From Prochloron sp965198675 (GTDB lineage Bacteria; Cyanobacteriota; Cyanobacteriia; Cyanobacteriales; Prochloraceae), in assembly GCA_965198675.1 (NCBI GenBank), contig OZ240666.1, positions 62,001-126,000 on the forward strand: a stretch of 64,000 bases of DNA. Reading direction: 5' to 3'. Below, piece by piece: positions 39,857 to 48,911 of the stretch. Each line of letters starts with the position of its first letter. The first letter of the stretch is position 1. Both the position numbers and the translations under genes were made by a program. The notes beneath the pieces are model-generated. The model searched no databases, was not told the DNA's origin, and saw only the letters and a program-made list of their open reading frames with translations.

Positions 39857-39859
39857 AAT

Positions 39860-40648
39860 ATGTTAGCTAATTCAGACGCCATTTTACGAGGTGAGAATGT
39901 TGCTGTATATTACGGCTCTACTGTAGCTGTTAGGGGTGTTAATCTGGATATCCCCGAAAACCAAGTTGTGGCCTTTATTGGACCTTCTGGCTGCGGGAAA
40001 AGCACCATTTTGCGTTGTTTTAACCGCATGAATGACCTCATACCAGGGGCAAAGGTAAAGGGGAAAATTACCTTTCACGACAGGGATATTTACGACAAGA
40101 AAGTGGACGCAGTAGAACTGCGTCGGCCCATTGGCATGGTGTTTCAAAAGCCCAATCCTTTTCCCAAGTCAATTTACGAAAATATTGCCTTTGGTGCTAG
40201 AATTAATGGCTATCAGGGGGACATGGATGAATTAGTGGAAAATGCCTTGCACAAAGCAGCTCTTTGGGACGAGGTGAAAGACAAATTGAGAGAAAGTGGC
40301 TTAGCCCTTTCTGGGGGACAGCAACAACGTCTTTGTATTGCCCGGGCGATCGCTATTCAGCCAGAAGTTATTTTAATGGATGAACCCTGCTCTGCACTGA
40401 ACCCCATTTCAACTCTGAAGGTTGAAGAATTGATTCACGAGTTGAAAGAGCAATATACTATTATTATTGTAACTCACAATATGCAGCAAGCTTCCCGGGT
40501 CTCAGACATTACCGCCTTTTTCAATGTGGAAGCTACAGAAATCGGGGGCAAAATAGGATATTTGGTAGAATGGAATCCCACGGAAGTAATCTTCCAGTCT
40601 CCTAAACAACAAGCAACTAAGGAATACATTAGTGGTCGTTTTGGTTAA
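39860..40648 (+). CDS. pstB: Phosphate ABC transporter ATP-binding protein PstB
   Basis: The protein is 262 residues. Walker A GPSGCGKST lies at 41-49, the Q-loop region follows GMVFQKPNPFP, the signature is LSGGQQQR, and Walker B is ILMDEPCSALNP. It hydrolyses ATP to drive phosphate import. It begins three bases after pstA. A TCTCTGTGTCTCTGCGTGAAAC dispersed repeat follows the stop (40649-40700). Confidence 0.96.
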   Translation: MLANSDAILRGENVAVYYGSTVAVRGVNLDIPENQVVAFIGPSGCGKSTILRCFNRMNDLIPGAKVKGKITFHDRDIYDKKVDAVELRRPIGMVFQKPNPFPKSIYENIAFGARINGYQGDMDELVENALHKAALWDEVKDKLRESGLALSGGQQQRLCIARAIAIQPEVILMDEPCSALNPISTLKVEELIHELKEQYTIIIVTHNMQQASRVSDITAFFNVEATEIGGKIGYLVEWNPTEVIFQSPKQQATKEYISGRFG

Positions 40649-40704
40649 AATCTCTCCCCACCTCTCTGTGTCTCTGTGTCTCTGCGTGAAACAAAAAAAA
40701 TAAA

Positions 40705-41367
40705 ATGACAAAGAAAACAATCGGACTAGATAGTAACCTTTACCAGTACTTCCATGACCTTTCTCTCAGAGAACCGGAAATTTTGCAACAGCTGCGCCAA
40801 GAAACAGCAGCCCACCCCATGGCAAGGATGCAAATAGCCCCGGAAGAAGGACAATTTATGGCATTGCTGGTACAGTTAATGGGGGCAAAGAAAACTTTAG
40901 AGGTGGGGGTATTGACAGGTTATAGTTCTTTAGCCGTAGCATTGGCACTACCCACCGATGGTAAAGTCGTTGCTTGCGATATCAATGAAGAATATACCGC
41001 GATCGCCCGTCGTTATTGGCAGCAAGCAGGAGTTTCTTCTAAAATTGACCTCCATATTGCCCCCGCACTAGAAACCTTAGATCGCCTCATATCAGAAGGA
41101 GAAGCAGATACCTTCGATTTTGCCTTCATCGATGCGGATAAAAGTAATTATGCCGCATACTACGAACGGGCGCTACAATTGATCCGTCCTGGGGGACTAA
41201 TAGCTGTGGATAACGTCCTTTGGTCTGGGAAAGTGGCCGATCCTGACCTACAGGATAATACAACTAATGTCATTCGTGCCTTTAATCAAAAACTTCATGA
41301 CGATGAAAGAGTTAAAATAAGTTTAGTACCCATTGCTGATGGTTTGACTCTAGCACTCAAACAGTGA
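40705..41367 (+). CDS. SAM-dependent O-methyltransferase (CCoAOMT-like family)
   Basis: The protein is 220 residues. It has the SAM-binding motif EVGVLTGYSSLAVALALP, an acidic motif VVACDINEEY, and the metal-binding region FIDADKSNYAAYYE followed by LIAVDNVLWSGKV. These are typical of cation-dependent catechol/caffeoyl-CoA O-methyltransferases found widely in cyanobacteria. The substrate is not known. The stop is followed directly by heptamer repeats (ACCAGTT). Confidence 0.88.
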   Translation: MTKKTIGLDSNLYQYFHDLSLREPEILQQLRQETAAHPMARMQIAPEEGQFMALLVQLMGAKKTLEVGVLTGYSSLAVALALPTDGKVVACDINEEYTAIARRYWQQAGVSSKIDLHIAPALETLDRLISEGEADTFDFAFIDADKSNYAAYYERALQLIRPGGLIAVDNVLWSGKVADPDLQDNTTNVIRAFNQKLHDDERVKISLVPIADGLTLALKQ

Positions 41368-41528
41368 CCAGTTACCAGTTACCAGTTACCAGTCCTGCTC
41401 AGGCCAACCGGGGCAATCAGGCAGGCGTCTGGTGCGGGGTTGGACCCACCCCCCGTAGCCCCCCTTTCAGGAGGGGGGAAAGCATTTTGCATAATTCTTT
41501 TATACCTAACCATGAAACATTTGTGAGT
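41368..41528. repeat. Repeat block between methyltransferase and intron
   Basis: Three CAGTTAC-type heptamers, a CTGCTCAGGCCAACCGGGGC segment and the CCCACCCCCCGTAGCCCCCC / GGAGGGGGG palindrome are stacked here. No gene is visible. Confidence 0.8.
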
Positions 41529-42500
41529 CTGTTCGGGTCGAAGGAGTGGTCGCCCACCCCATCCCTGTAGGAACCGTGCATGAGACTTTCACCTCACACG
41601 GCTCCTATGACCTATGGGTTGAAACACGCCTCGCATTTGAGGCTAGAAACCCTTTGATTACCTCTATCCAGCTGGTACTGGGGGTTGTGGCAATCTTCGC
41701 CTTTCTTCTTTCCCTTTTCAGTCTTACTGGTTCCTACTCGGATTTATCAGGACTCTAAACTACCTTGACCTAAAATTCAGAACTAGGTTATCCTCTTCGT
41801 CCGTATCTCTACGGCGGTATTCGGTATTATTTCAACCTCAGGCATCCCTTTTGGGTAGAAATTAGCTCTCGGTCATTGCGGGCAATTGTTTAGCACTTAG
41901 CTTTCGTTCCCGCGTCCTATCCGAATGGCCTCGATAGAAGTATGCCTGCCCTCCCTCTTCGGGTACCACCCCTAGAAGAGAGAACCATTCGTTTTTCCTC
42001 GTTCCAAATCAGAAATTGTTCTGAACCTTTAGGTCTCACCAATTCGCCCACCGACCCCCTAAGGAAGCTGCTATCAGAACCACAATGCAGCAGGGTTTTC
42101 TTTGTCGGTTCAGAAGCCCATTAAGAAGCGTTACCTTCAAACTTATCGCTGTACTCTGACATGTTAGACGCTTTTTCTGGTGATTCGCTTCACCTGTTTC
42201 CAGGATACCTGTTGACCATGGATTCTCCTCATTAGCGGCAGGGTCACTTTCGTGTCTGATTCCGCCCTGTTCCCAGCTTCACACCCCGGAGGCTAACCCG
42301 GCAAGCCTGCTTGATTTCACAGTTGTGTGTGGGCAGATAGAGATTCACTATTCCCCTTAGTGGCTGGACTGTTTCACTGATTTCTGACCAGTTATCTCAC
42401 CAGCAATCCTGATTTAGTTGTCAAGGTACTAAGTACCAAGCCTGGGGTTATATCATTCGGCTATTATTTAGCCGCGACTTTCGCCCAGAACGAGTCGTCC
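41529..42500 (-). mobile_element. ORF-less group II intron (complete-looking, about 972 nt)
   Basis: On the minus strand it starts G(A)CGACTCGTTCTGGGCGAAAG. It ends with a canonical 34-nt domain V (GAGCCGTGTGAGGTGAAAG...CACGGTTC, with GAAA tetraloop) and a domain VI-like hairpin ending about CCCGAACAG. It shares almost its whole length with 50363-51723. No reverse transcriptase lies inside, so it would need a maturase in trans. It lies in a coding remnant. Joining ...TTTGGAATCG to ACTCAC gives an open reading (DDETFGIDSQMFHG). The flanks form a 12-bp inverted repeat (ATGAAACATTTG/CAAATGTTTCAT). Confidence 0.75.
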
Positions 42501-43146
42501 GATTCCAAATGTTTCATCATCCTCAATTTCTTCACCGGGAGCAGATGCTTGGGCAGGGTTAGTGCCAGCAGCTAAGATTTTTATTTCATGGTGTCGGTGT
42601 CACTTCCTCTTAAACTGCCAGAGCGATCCAGGTTCAGGGTTAGGGCCTGCTCAGGGACGCCAAAGGCGGCACCTTCGGTGTTGGCCAGACCCCTGCAGAG
42701 CGCCGCGCCCGCGCCATTAATCAATGCCGCGGGCAGGCAGGGAATGTTTCAGGATCCCCCTCTATGACAGTAAAATCATCAGCAACGATGGGCACACTAA
42801 TTACACTTTCATTGTCCAGGATGTTGATTGCAGCAGTCTCATTAATTGCTCCATCGGCGAATCTAGCCCCAGAAACTGCTGTGAGATTCAGAAGTACAAG
42901 TTCTTCGCTTTCCACATCAGTATCATCTAGCACTTCTACTGTAATTTCCCCTGAACTTTCACCCGCAGCAATGATAAGCTGACCTGTAGCTTCTACAAAG
43001 TCAGTGCCTGCACCCGCAACATTTGATTGGGTACCACTAGTGTGGTTAACCTCAATAGTGGCGGCAACCGTTATTTGTAAATACGCGCGAATTGCTATAG
43101 AATATATTTGAGAGGTTGAGCAATGCTCTATTGAGATTTTATACAT
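42501..43146 (-). pseudogene. Calx-beta domain gene remnant, interrupted by repeats and intron
   Basis: Reading on the minus strand, a Calx-beta domain (IEVNHTSGTQSNVAGAGTDFVEATGQLIIAAGESSGEITVEVLDD-type) runs from about 43090 to 42750, with the end of the previous strand and a following linker VADDFTVIEGDPET. It is then cut by a G/C-rich dispersed repeat (42650-42735). A last open stretch EIKILAAGTNPAQASAPGEEIEDDETFG leads to the intron. There is no start or signal. Similar Calx-beta domains occur in the giant adhesin. Confidence 0.6.
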
Positions 43147-43175
43147 AAAAAACTTGTTAAGCTATTAAGAAATTT

Positions 43176-43481
43176 ATGCATATCCTTTCAATTCCTACCT
43201 GGATAATTCACATCTCCAGCGTCATTGAATGGACAGCCGCTATTTGGTTTGTTTGGATTTATGGAGAAGTGACACGGGATCGCCATTGGTGGGGTTTGGC
43301 TTGTGCCATGTTACCTGCCCTAGTGAGCGCTATGTGTGCCTGTACTTGGCACTTTTTCGACAATGCTGAATCATTAGAGTGGCTGGTTACCCTCCAAGCA
43401 TCCATGACAGTGGTGGGTAACTGTACCCTCTGTATTGCTGCCTGGTGGATTTGCAGTGGGGCCCAGCCTGAGAGGAAGTGA
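43176..43481 (+). CDS. DUF2499 (Ycf49-like) membrane protein
   Basis: A 101-residue protein with three membrane segments: IPTWIIHISSVIEWTAAIWF, LACAMLPALVSAMCACTWHFFDN and LVTLQASMTVVGNCTLCIAAWWI. The family is restricted to cyanobacteria and plastids and was named from plastid ycf49. Its molecular role is unknown. It is three bases before the DUF3593 gene, a pairing conserved in cyanobacteria. Confidence 0.9.
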   Translation: MHILSIPTWIIHISSVIEWTAAIWFVWIYGEVTRDRHWWGLACAMLPALVSAMCACTWHFFDNAESLEWLVTLQASMTVVGNCTLCIAAWWICSGAQPERK

Positions 43482-43484
43482 AAT

Positions 43485-43814
43485 ATGATATCTAAAGATA
43501 CCCTCTTTGCCCTTTCCCTCTTTCCCTACTTGGGATTTTTGTGGTTTCTCACTCGCAGCGGGAAAACCCCTCGTTTGGCACTAATTGGCTTTTACCTGCT
43601 TTTGGTTTTCGTTATGGTTACCATTCCCGCTGGTATTTATGCTCAAACCCATTACGGTCGCTCTTTGGCTAATGTAGACTGGCTTCACGGTAGTGCGGAA
43701 TTCTTTCTCACTCTGGCGAACATTTTCGTGGCGGTGGGTTTTCGCCAAGCAGTTTTGTCAAAGCAGCGGCAATTACAGCAGAGTCAGCACCCGGGAGATG
43801 GGCATTCTCGCTGA
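43485..43814 (+). CDS. DUF3593 membrane protein
   Basis: A 109-residue membrane protein with three segments (FALSLFPYLGFLWFLT, LALIGFYLLLVFVMVTIPAGIYA, WLHGSAEFFLTLANIFVAVGF). It is found with DUF2499 in photosynthetic organisms, and the function is unknown. Its 3' end overlaps the convergent dihydrouridine synthase gene by 107 bases. The family homology ends near GFRQAVLSKQ, so the last about 15 residues are the overlapping part. Confidence 0.88.
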   Translation: MISKDTLFALSLFPYLGFLWFLTRSGKTPRLALIGFYLLLVFVMVTIPAGIYAQTHYGRSLANVDWLHGSAEFFLTLANIFVAVGFRQAVLSKQRQLQQSQHPGDGHSR

Positions 43815-44721
43815 TATGTCGCTTCCATATCTTGGTACCGGGTACAGTAGCAAAAAGCCCGACCATGGGTCTGGAAATGGCGTTTAGTTTGACTCCCCGT
43901 CCTACCCAATAATCTATATAAGGTACCATAGCTTCCACAACTTGATGTCGAGTTGGAGGAGGAAGATGTTCCCCATAGATTTCCCTATCTACAGTCGCCA
44001 AAAGATAGGGATTGTCATAAGCAGCCCGCCCGATCATCACCCCGTCTACTAACTGCAATTGGGCTCTAACTTGCTCTAGATTAGTAATACCACCGTTAAT
44101 TTCGATGAACAGGTGGGGGAATTCTCGTTTCAGACGGTGAACGTCGCCGTAGCGGAGAGGGGGTATCTGGCGATTTTCCTTCGGACTCAAACCTTTCAGC
44201 CAAGCTTTGCGGGCGTGGACGGTAAAGCGAGCACATCCAGCTTCAGAGACGATGCGGACGAAATTAGCCATGTCCTCATAGCGATCTAGTTCGTCGATCC
44301 CGATGCGGTGTTTCACTGTTATGGGCAGGTTAACCCCTTTGACCATGGCTTCCATCCCTCGGGCTACTAATTCCGGTTGAGCCATGAGACAAGCGCCAAA
44401 ATGGCCATTCACCACCCGTGAACTGGGACAGCCCACATTCAGGTTTACTTCATCGTAGCCCCAATCCTCCGCAATGCGGGCGCATTCTGCTAATGCCTGG
44501 GGATCGTCGCCCCCCAGCTGGAGAGAGAGGGGTTTCTCTTCAGGGGAAAAGCCGAGTAATTTTTTCCTATCCCCATGTTCAATAGCTGCCGTCGTTATCA
44601 TTTCCGTGTATAGTAGAGTACGATGGGTAATCTGACGCAGAAAATAGCGACAGTGGCGATCGGTGCGATCCATCATGGGCGCAATGCTTAAAGGATGACC
44701 GAACTGGCTGGACCTAATCAT
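43708..44721 (-). CDS. dusA: tRNA-dihydrouridine synthase (DusA type)
   Basis: A 337-residue TIM-barrel flavoenzyme that reduces uridines in the tRNA D-loop. Motifs are PLSIAPMMDRTDRHCRYFLR, LQLGGDDP, EVNLNVGCPSSRVVNGHFGACLM with the catalytic Cys, and KHRIGIDELDRYED, all characteristic of DusA. I use ATG 44721, although a TTG lies one codon before. The 3' end overlaps DUF3593 on the other strand. Confidence 0.93.
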   Translation of the reverse strand: MIRSSQFGHPLSIAPMMDRTDRHCRYFLRQITHRTLLYTEMITTAAIEHGDRKKLLGFSPEEKPLSLQLGGDDPQALAECARIAEDWGYDEVNLNVGCPSSRVVNGHFGACLMAQPELVARGMEAMVKGVNLPITVKHRIGIDELDRYEDMANFVRIVSEAGCARFTVHARKAWLKGLSPKENRQIPPLRYGDVHRLKREFPHLFIEINGGITNLEQVRAQLQLVDGVMIGRAAYDNPYLLATVDREIYGEHLPPPTRHQVVEAMVPYIDYWVGRGVKLNAISRPMVGLFATVPGTKIWKRHISENAHLPGADSAVIAAALTKLLGENPPPRKCSPE

Positions 44722-44796
44722 CAAAAATCGTGGCTTGAGTGGGGTAATGCTGACATTATTAATATATTATTATAATAATAGAAAAAAACTCTAGTA

Positions 44797-45180
44797 ATGT
44801 CTTCTCTAGACCATCTTCAGCCTGTTGGCAAAGAAGAGACAATCGTCTACATACCTTACTGCCCCAAGGATAAACGTAATTTACTGCCCTTGGGAATTAG
44901 CCTATATAAAGAAGGTGCTTTAGAGGGAGAGCGTGCAATTGAAGGCTGTGAGGGGATTCCTTATCTTGCTACCTGGTACGTCTCGAAGCTGCCATCAGAA
45001 TCTACTCGCTTTCAATTAATATTTAATCAGAACGCAGATTTCAGCTACGAAATCACCATGTCCAATGCAGAGCTGATTAAGTACTTAATCGATCTAATGG
45101 ATAACTATCTGAAATCAGAGGGGCACTCAACTGATTTTAGCGATGGATTTTACCGCAAGCTGCTGCGGGTGGAAGAATGA
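44797..45180 (+). CDS. Conserved cyanobacterial hypothetical protein
   Basis: A soluble acidic 127-residue protein: MSSLDHLQPVGKEETIVYIPYCPK, LSLYKEGALEGERAIEGCEGIP-type segment, then helical AELIKYLIDLMDNYLKSEGH. I recognise it only as a conserved-looking cyanobacterial protein. It is 41 bases upstream of the phosphotransacetylase-like gene and may be cotranscribed with it. It has no membrane segments or known motifs. Confidence 0.6.
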   Translation: MSSLDHLQPVGKEETIVYIPYCPKDKRNLLPLGISLYKEGALEGERAIEGCEGIPYLATWYVSKLPSESTRFQLIFNQNADFSYEITMSNAELIKYLIDLMDNYLKSEGHSTDFSDGFYRKLLRVEE

Positions 45181-45221
45181 TAGAAGCTCAACTAAGATAA
45201 CCAAACATAAGGAGTGAGGGT

Positions 45222-46373
45222 GTGGCTAATCCGTCGAACTATTTGCTCATTGTATCAACAGAAGCTTACAGCGGTAAGTCAGCGACGATCCTGGGAATAG
45301 CTCACCAGTTGCAAGAACGGGGAATTGCTATTTCCTACGGAAAACCCCTAGGAACTGTTATCAGTAACGACTCAAAGGGCGCCATCGAAGAAGATGTCCG
45401 CTTTATCGCCGCTACCCTCAATTTAGGGAGCGATCGAGTCAAGATGCCCCTGCTGTACCTGAATGAGGACACCATAGCTAAGCGTCTTCAAGGAGAAGAT
45501 AGCACGGATTACTCTGGAACTATCAAAAATTACTGCCAAGACGGGAGGAGCGATCTGGTTTTATTAGAAGGACCGGGAACTCTCGCCGAAGGTAGTCTGT
45601 TTAATTTGTCTGCGGTGCAAATAGCCCAGCTGCTTAATGCTTCTATTCTCTTGGTCGCCCGTTACAGTTCCTTGTTTTTAGTAGACAGTCTCTTGGGGGC
45701 GAAAAAGTACTTAGGCGCTTTTGCGGGCACGGGATCACGCTTGTTAGGGGTCTCCATTAACGACATTCCCCCCGACAAGCTAGAAGTTACCCAAAACAAA
45801 ATTAAACCTTTTCTGGAGGAGCAGGGAATTCCTGTCTTGGGTATGTTACCGCGAAATAATTTACTGCGCAGTGTCAGCGTCCGGGAATTAGCCGGACGGT
45901 TGGGAGCGGAAGTTCTCTGTCGTCCAGATCGCTTGGATTTGATGGTGGAAAGTCTCACCATTGGCGCTATGAACGTCAATTCCGCATTGGAATATTTCCG
46001 CCAAGGAAGAAATATGGCTGTGGTTACCGGGGGCGATCGCACGGACTTGCAACTGGCTGCCTTAGAAACCTCCACCAATTGCTTAATTCTCACCGGTCAC
46101 GTGCGACCTCAACCTCTTATTCTCAGTCGCGCTGAAGATTTAGAAATACCTGTCTTAGGGGTTAATTTAGATACCTTCACCACCGTAGAAATTGCCGATC
46201 GCGCTTTTGGAAATGTTCGTATCCAAGAATCCATTAAAGTCCAGTGTATCCAGGAGTCGATCCGAGAATATTTTGACACGGATAGATTAATAAACAGTTA
46301 CCAGTCCTGCTCATGCCAAGCCTGGCCTGAGCAGGCAGTTACCTCGTACCATGGGGTTACCAGTCATTATTAA
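45222..46373 (+). CDS. Phosphotransacetylase-like protein (BioD-like AAA plus DRTGG domain)
   Basis: The start is GTG 45222 after AAGGAGTGAGGG. The N-terminal half resembles dethiobiotin-synthetase/CobB-type ATPases (LLIVSTEAYSGKSATILGIAHQL, with P-loop AYSGKSA). The second half is a DRTGG regulatory domain (GMLPRNNLLRSVSVRELAGRLGAEVL, VVTGGDRTDLQLAALE). It lacks the catalytic Pta domain, so the role is probably regulatory or unknown. The last about 25 residues (SYQSCSCQAWPEQAV...) are encoded by dispersed repeats (heptamer CAGTTAC and CTGCTCAGGCC) and are not native to the family. Confidence 0.83.
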   Translation: MANPSNYLLIVSTEAYSGKSATILGIAHQLQERGIAISYGKPLGTVISNDSKGAIEEDVRFIAATLNLGSDRVKMPLLYLNEDTIAKRLQGEDSTDYSGTIKNYCQDGRSDLVLLEGPGTLAEGSLFNLSAVQIAQLLNASILLVARYSSLFLVDSLLGAKKYLGAFAGTGSRLLGVSINDIPPDKLEVTQNKIKPFLEEQGIPVLGMLPRNNLLRSVSVRELAGRLGAEVLCRPDRLDLMVESLTIGAMNVNSALEYFRQGRNMAVVTGGDRTDLQLAALETSTNCLILTGHVRPQPLILSRAEDLEIPVLGVNLDTFTTVEIADRAFGNVRIQESIKVQCIQESIREYFDTDRLINSYQSCSCQAWPEQAVTSYHGVTSHY

Positions 46374-46431
46374 TTATGTTTGCTTCTATATTACTTATGT
46401 AGTTAAGTAGTTTAGATTAAATTATTAGGTC

Positions 46432-47652
46432 ATGAAAACACTTTCAATTCCCAAAACTACTACTGTCAGAGAACTAACCATAGATACAGTAATCCCCAGA
46501 CGCAAAACTCGACCTGTCCCAGTGGGAGATGTCACCATTGGCGGAAGCTATCCAGTAGTAGTTCAGTCTATGATTAACGAAGATACTCTGGATATAGATG
46601 GAAGCGTTGCTGCTATTCGTCGCTTGCATAAAATTGGTTGTGAAATCGTCCGGGTAACTGTACCCAGTATGGCTCACGCCAAAGCCTTAGGTCAAATAAA
46701 GGAGCAGTTGGGAAGAACCTATCGTTCAGTCCCCCTCGTTGCGGACGTTCATCACAACGGCATGAAAATCGCCCTGGAAGTAGCTAAACATGTAGATAAG
46801 GTGCGGATTAATCCGGGGTTATATGTATTTGAAAAGCCAAAACTGAATCGCACAGAGTACGCGGAAGAAGAATTTGCTACCGTAGCCAGTACGATTCGGC
46901 AAACCTTAGAACCATTGGTTATTTCTTTGCGAGACCAGGGGAAAGCAATGCGCATTGGGGTTAACCACGGTTCCCTGGCTGAACGAATGCTGTTTACCTA
47001 TGGAGATACCCCGGAAGGGATGGTAGAATCTGCTTTAGAGTTCATCCGCATTTGTGAATCCCTGGATTTCCGAAACCTGGTTATTTCCCTGAAAGCTTCC
47101 CGAGTACAAATAATGTTAGCAGCTTATCGCCTCATGGTGCGGCGCATGACGGAGTTAGGGATGGACTATCCCCTCCATTTGGGGGTGACGGAAGCTGGAG
47201 ATGGGGAATATGGTAGAATTAAGTCTACTGCGGGGATAGGTACCCTTTTAGCTGAAGGTATTGGGGATACCATTCGGGTATCTTTAACGGAGGCGCCGGA
47301 GAAGGAAATTCCTGTCTGCTACAGTATACTCCAAGCTTTGGGACTGCGGAAGACTATGGTGGAGTACGTAGCTTGTCCTTCCTGCGGTCGCACTTTGTTT
47401 AATTTAGAGGAAGTGCTACAGGAAGTTCGAGAGGCTACCAAGCACCTTACTGGTTTAGATATAGCAGTGATGGGTTGCATTGTCAATGGTCCGGGAGAAA
47501 TGGCAGATGCAGATTACGGTTATGTGGGTAAGCAACCAGGTTATATCTCTCTTTATCGCGGTAAAGAAGAAATCAAGAAAGTGCCAGAGTCTGAAGGTGT
47601 TCAGGAGTTGATTAATTTAATTAAAGCGGACGATCGGTGGGTGGATCCGTAG
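46432..47652 (+). CDS. ispG: 4-hydroxy-3-methylbut-2-en-1-yl diphosphate synthase
   Basis: A 406-residue iron-sulfur enzyme of the MEP isoprenoid pathway. It has an N-terminal TIM barrel (VVVQSMINEDTLDIDG, VPLVADVHHNG, RINPG) and a C-terminal [4Fe-4S] domain with Cys315, Cys318 (CPSCGR), Cys349 and Glu356 (GCIVNGPGE). In cyanobacteria ferredoxin supplies the electrons. The stop sits inside a GTAGGGTGGGCATTGCCCACC repeat. Confidence 0.96.
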   Translation: MKTLSIPKTTTVRELTIDTVIPRRKTRPVPVGDVTIGGSYPVVVQSMINEDTLDIDGSVAAIRRLHKIGCEIVRVTVPSMAHAKALGQIKEQLGRTYRSVPLVADVHHNGMKIALEVAKHVDKVRINPGLYVFEKPKLNRTEYAEEEFATVASTIRQTLEPLVISLRDQGKAMRIGVNHGSLAERMLFTYGDTPEGMVESALEFIRICESLDFRNLVISLKASRVQIMLAAYRLMVRRMTELGMDYPLHLGVTEAGDGEYGRIKSTAGIGTLLAEGIGDTIRVSLTEAPEKEIPVCYSILQALGLRKTMVEYVACPSCGRTLFNLEEVLQEVREATKHLTGLDIAVMGCIVNGPGEMADADYGYVGKQPGYISLYRGKEEIKKVPESEGVQELINLIKADDRWVDP

Positions 47653-47746
47653 GGTGGGCATTGCCCACCTTCCCGATCTACCATTAGGGTGTGTGAGGGG
47701 TTTGGTTTCTACATGGTATAATTAGTTCATTGTTTTGAGGTTTATC

Positions 47747-48277
47747 GTCAGCACCCCGCGCTAAAGCTCCGTTGCTCTCTAGCCTCAGAGCAATAGCTAG
47801 CTGACCAGCCTAAGTCCGTAGGATGCGGCCTTCTGTCGTAGGATGCGTTACTAGCCGTAAGTAGTAGCAACAATACAAACTTTGTTGGCGTAACGCATCG
47901 TACGTAGCAGCATCCTAAATTAAATGGGTTAGCGTAACGCATCCTACTCGGACTACGTTATCGGCAAGAGTTAAAGACCTACCCGCTCGAGCGTGCTAGT
48001 CCCAGGCTCTAGAACCGAGTCGTTAAACAGCTCTACGAGGGGCAAGGCAGTGCGGCTTGGACAGTACCGACCGATAACTTTGCGCCTCGACCCAGCTCGA
48101 ATCGAATTCGAGCTGGAAAGCGAGGCAAGACGGCTCAGCCAACTTAACCCTAGAAATAGGAGTCAATAGGGAGGCAAACCCGCCTCCCTCCCCTTAATGG
48201 GGGTCGGCACTATGTGCATAAGCGTTTTCCTCCCCGCTCGCTTTGTGACGGGGTTTCCAACGACTAGGAGAGTTTTC
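47747..48277 (+). mobile_element. HEARO/omega-RNA-like structured element, copy C
   Basis: This 531-bp element begins GTCAGCACCCCGC and has GACTACGTTATCGGCAAGAG, CTCTAGAACCGAG, GGGGCAAGGCAGTGC and CAGCCAACTTAACCC in the same order as copies A and B. It ends GGAGAGTTTTC, followed by ATGAGT. An arm (47815-47946) is swollen by several GTAGGATGCGTTA / TAACGCATCCTAC palindromes. The left flank ends ...TGAGGTTTATC. No protein gene is inside. The sequence around the insertion is non-coding, with ispG about 95 bases upstream. Confidence 0.6.
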
Positions 48278-48426
48278 ATGAGTATTTCTCGTATTGCTGG
48301 ATTTTTGTCTCTCCTCAATGTCTTTCTTTTTACCCTAATGTCGGCAGAAGGGGACCGCCATAATCTTTGATTGCGAAGCAACCGCTTGCGGGACGCAGAT
48401 ACACGCAGATAATTGCGAAGCAAAGC

Positions 48427-48833
48427 TTACGCAAAGCTTCGCAATCGTGAGGATGGGAAGATTTCACTACGGGAATCAGTGTCTGTGGGATTGAGGGTTA
48501 TTTTTTCCGTTAACTCTAAAATCTGCTTTTGGTTATAATCTATCAAGGCTAGCTGGGGATCTACCTTGAGGTAAGCTAAGGAGCGGTTGTCATAGTATTG
48601 AGGATTATGCGGATCCAGGGTAATGGCTTGAGTATAATCTGTTATCGCTTCTTCGTACTTCTCCTGAGCAGAGTAAATAGTGCCTCTCAGATTGTAGTAA
48701 TCAGCATGATTGGGGTATTGGGCGATGGCTTCGTTGATACTAGCAAGTGCTTCTGGATAATCTCCTTGTTCTCTGTAATAGCCACTCCTGAAGACGTAGG
48801 CTCTCTTATTTCCTGGTGTGTCGGGTAAGGTTT
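48427..48833 (-). CDS. TPR protein, exon 2 (3' exon of intron-split protease-TPR gene)
   Basis: On the minus strand, directly after the intron end, the reading TLPDTPGNKRAYVFRSGYY, DYPEALASINEAI, YYNLRGTIYSAQEKYEEAITDYTQAI, YYDNRSLAYL gives three TPR motifs. A stop follows at 48427 (IFPSSRLRSFA). Splicing at 51723/48834 (within one base) joins REVA to TLPDTP in frame. The last codons fall in a GCTTCGCAA repeat. The product depends on intron splicing. Confidence 0.7.
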
Positions 48834-48911
48834 GTAGGTCGCCCTACGCCCCTCCCCTAAGAACCGGACGTGACAGTCTTCTATCATCCGGCTCAAGCCT
48901 TACTTCAAGCC

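Noticed and set aside
48163..48423. Minus-strand ORF across element C
   Set aside because: It crosses the end of the RNA element and repeat sequence, has no RBS or recognisable protein character.
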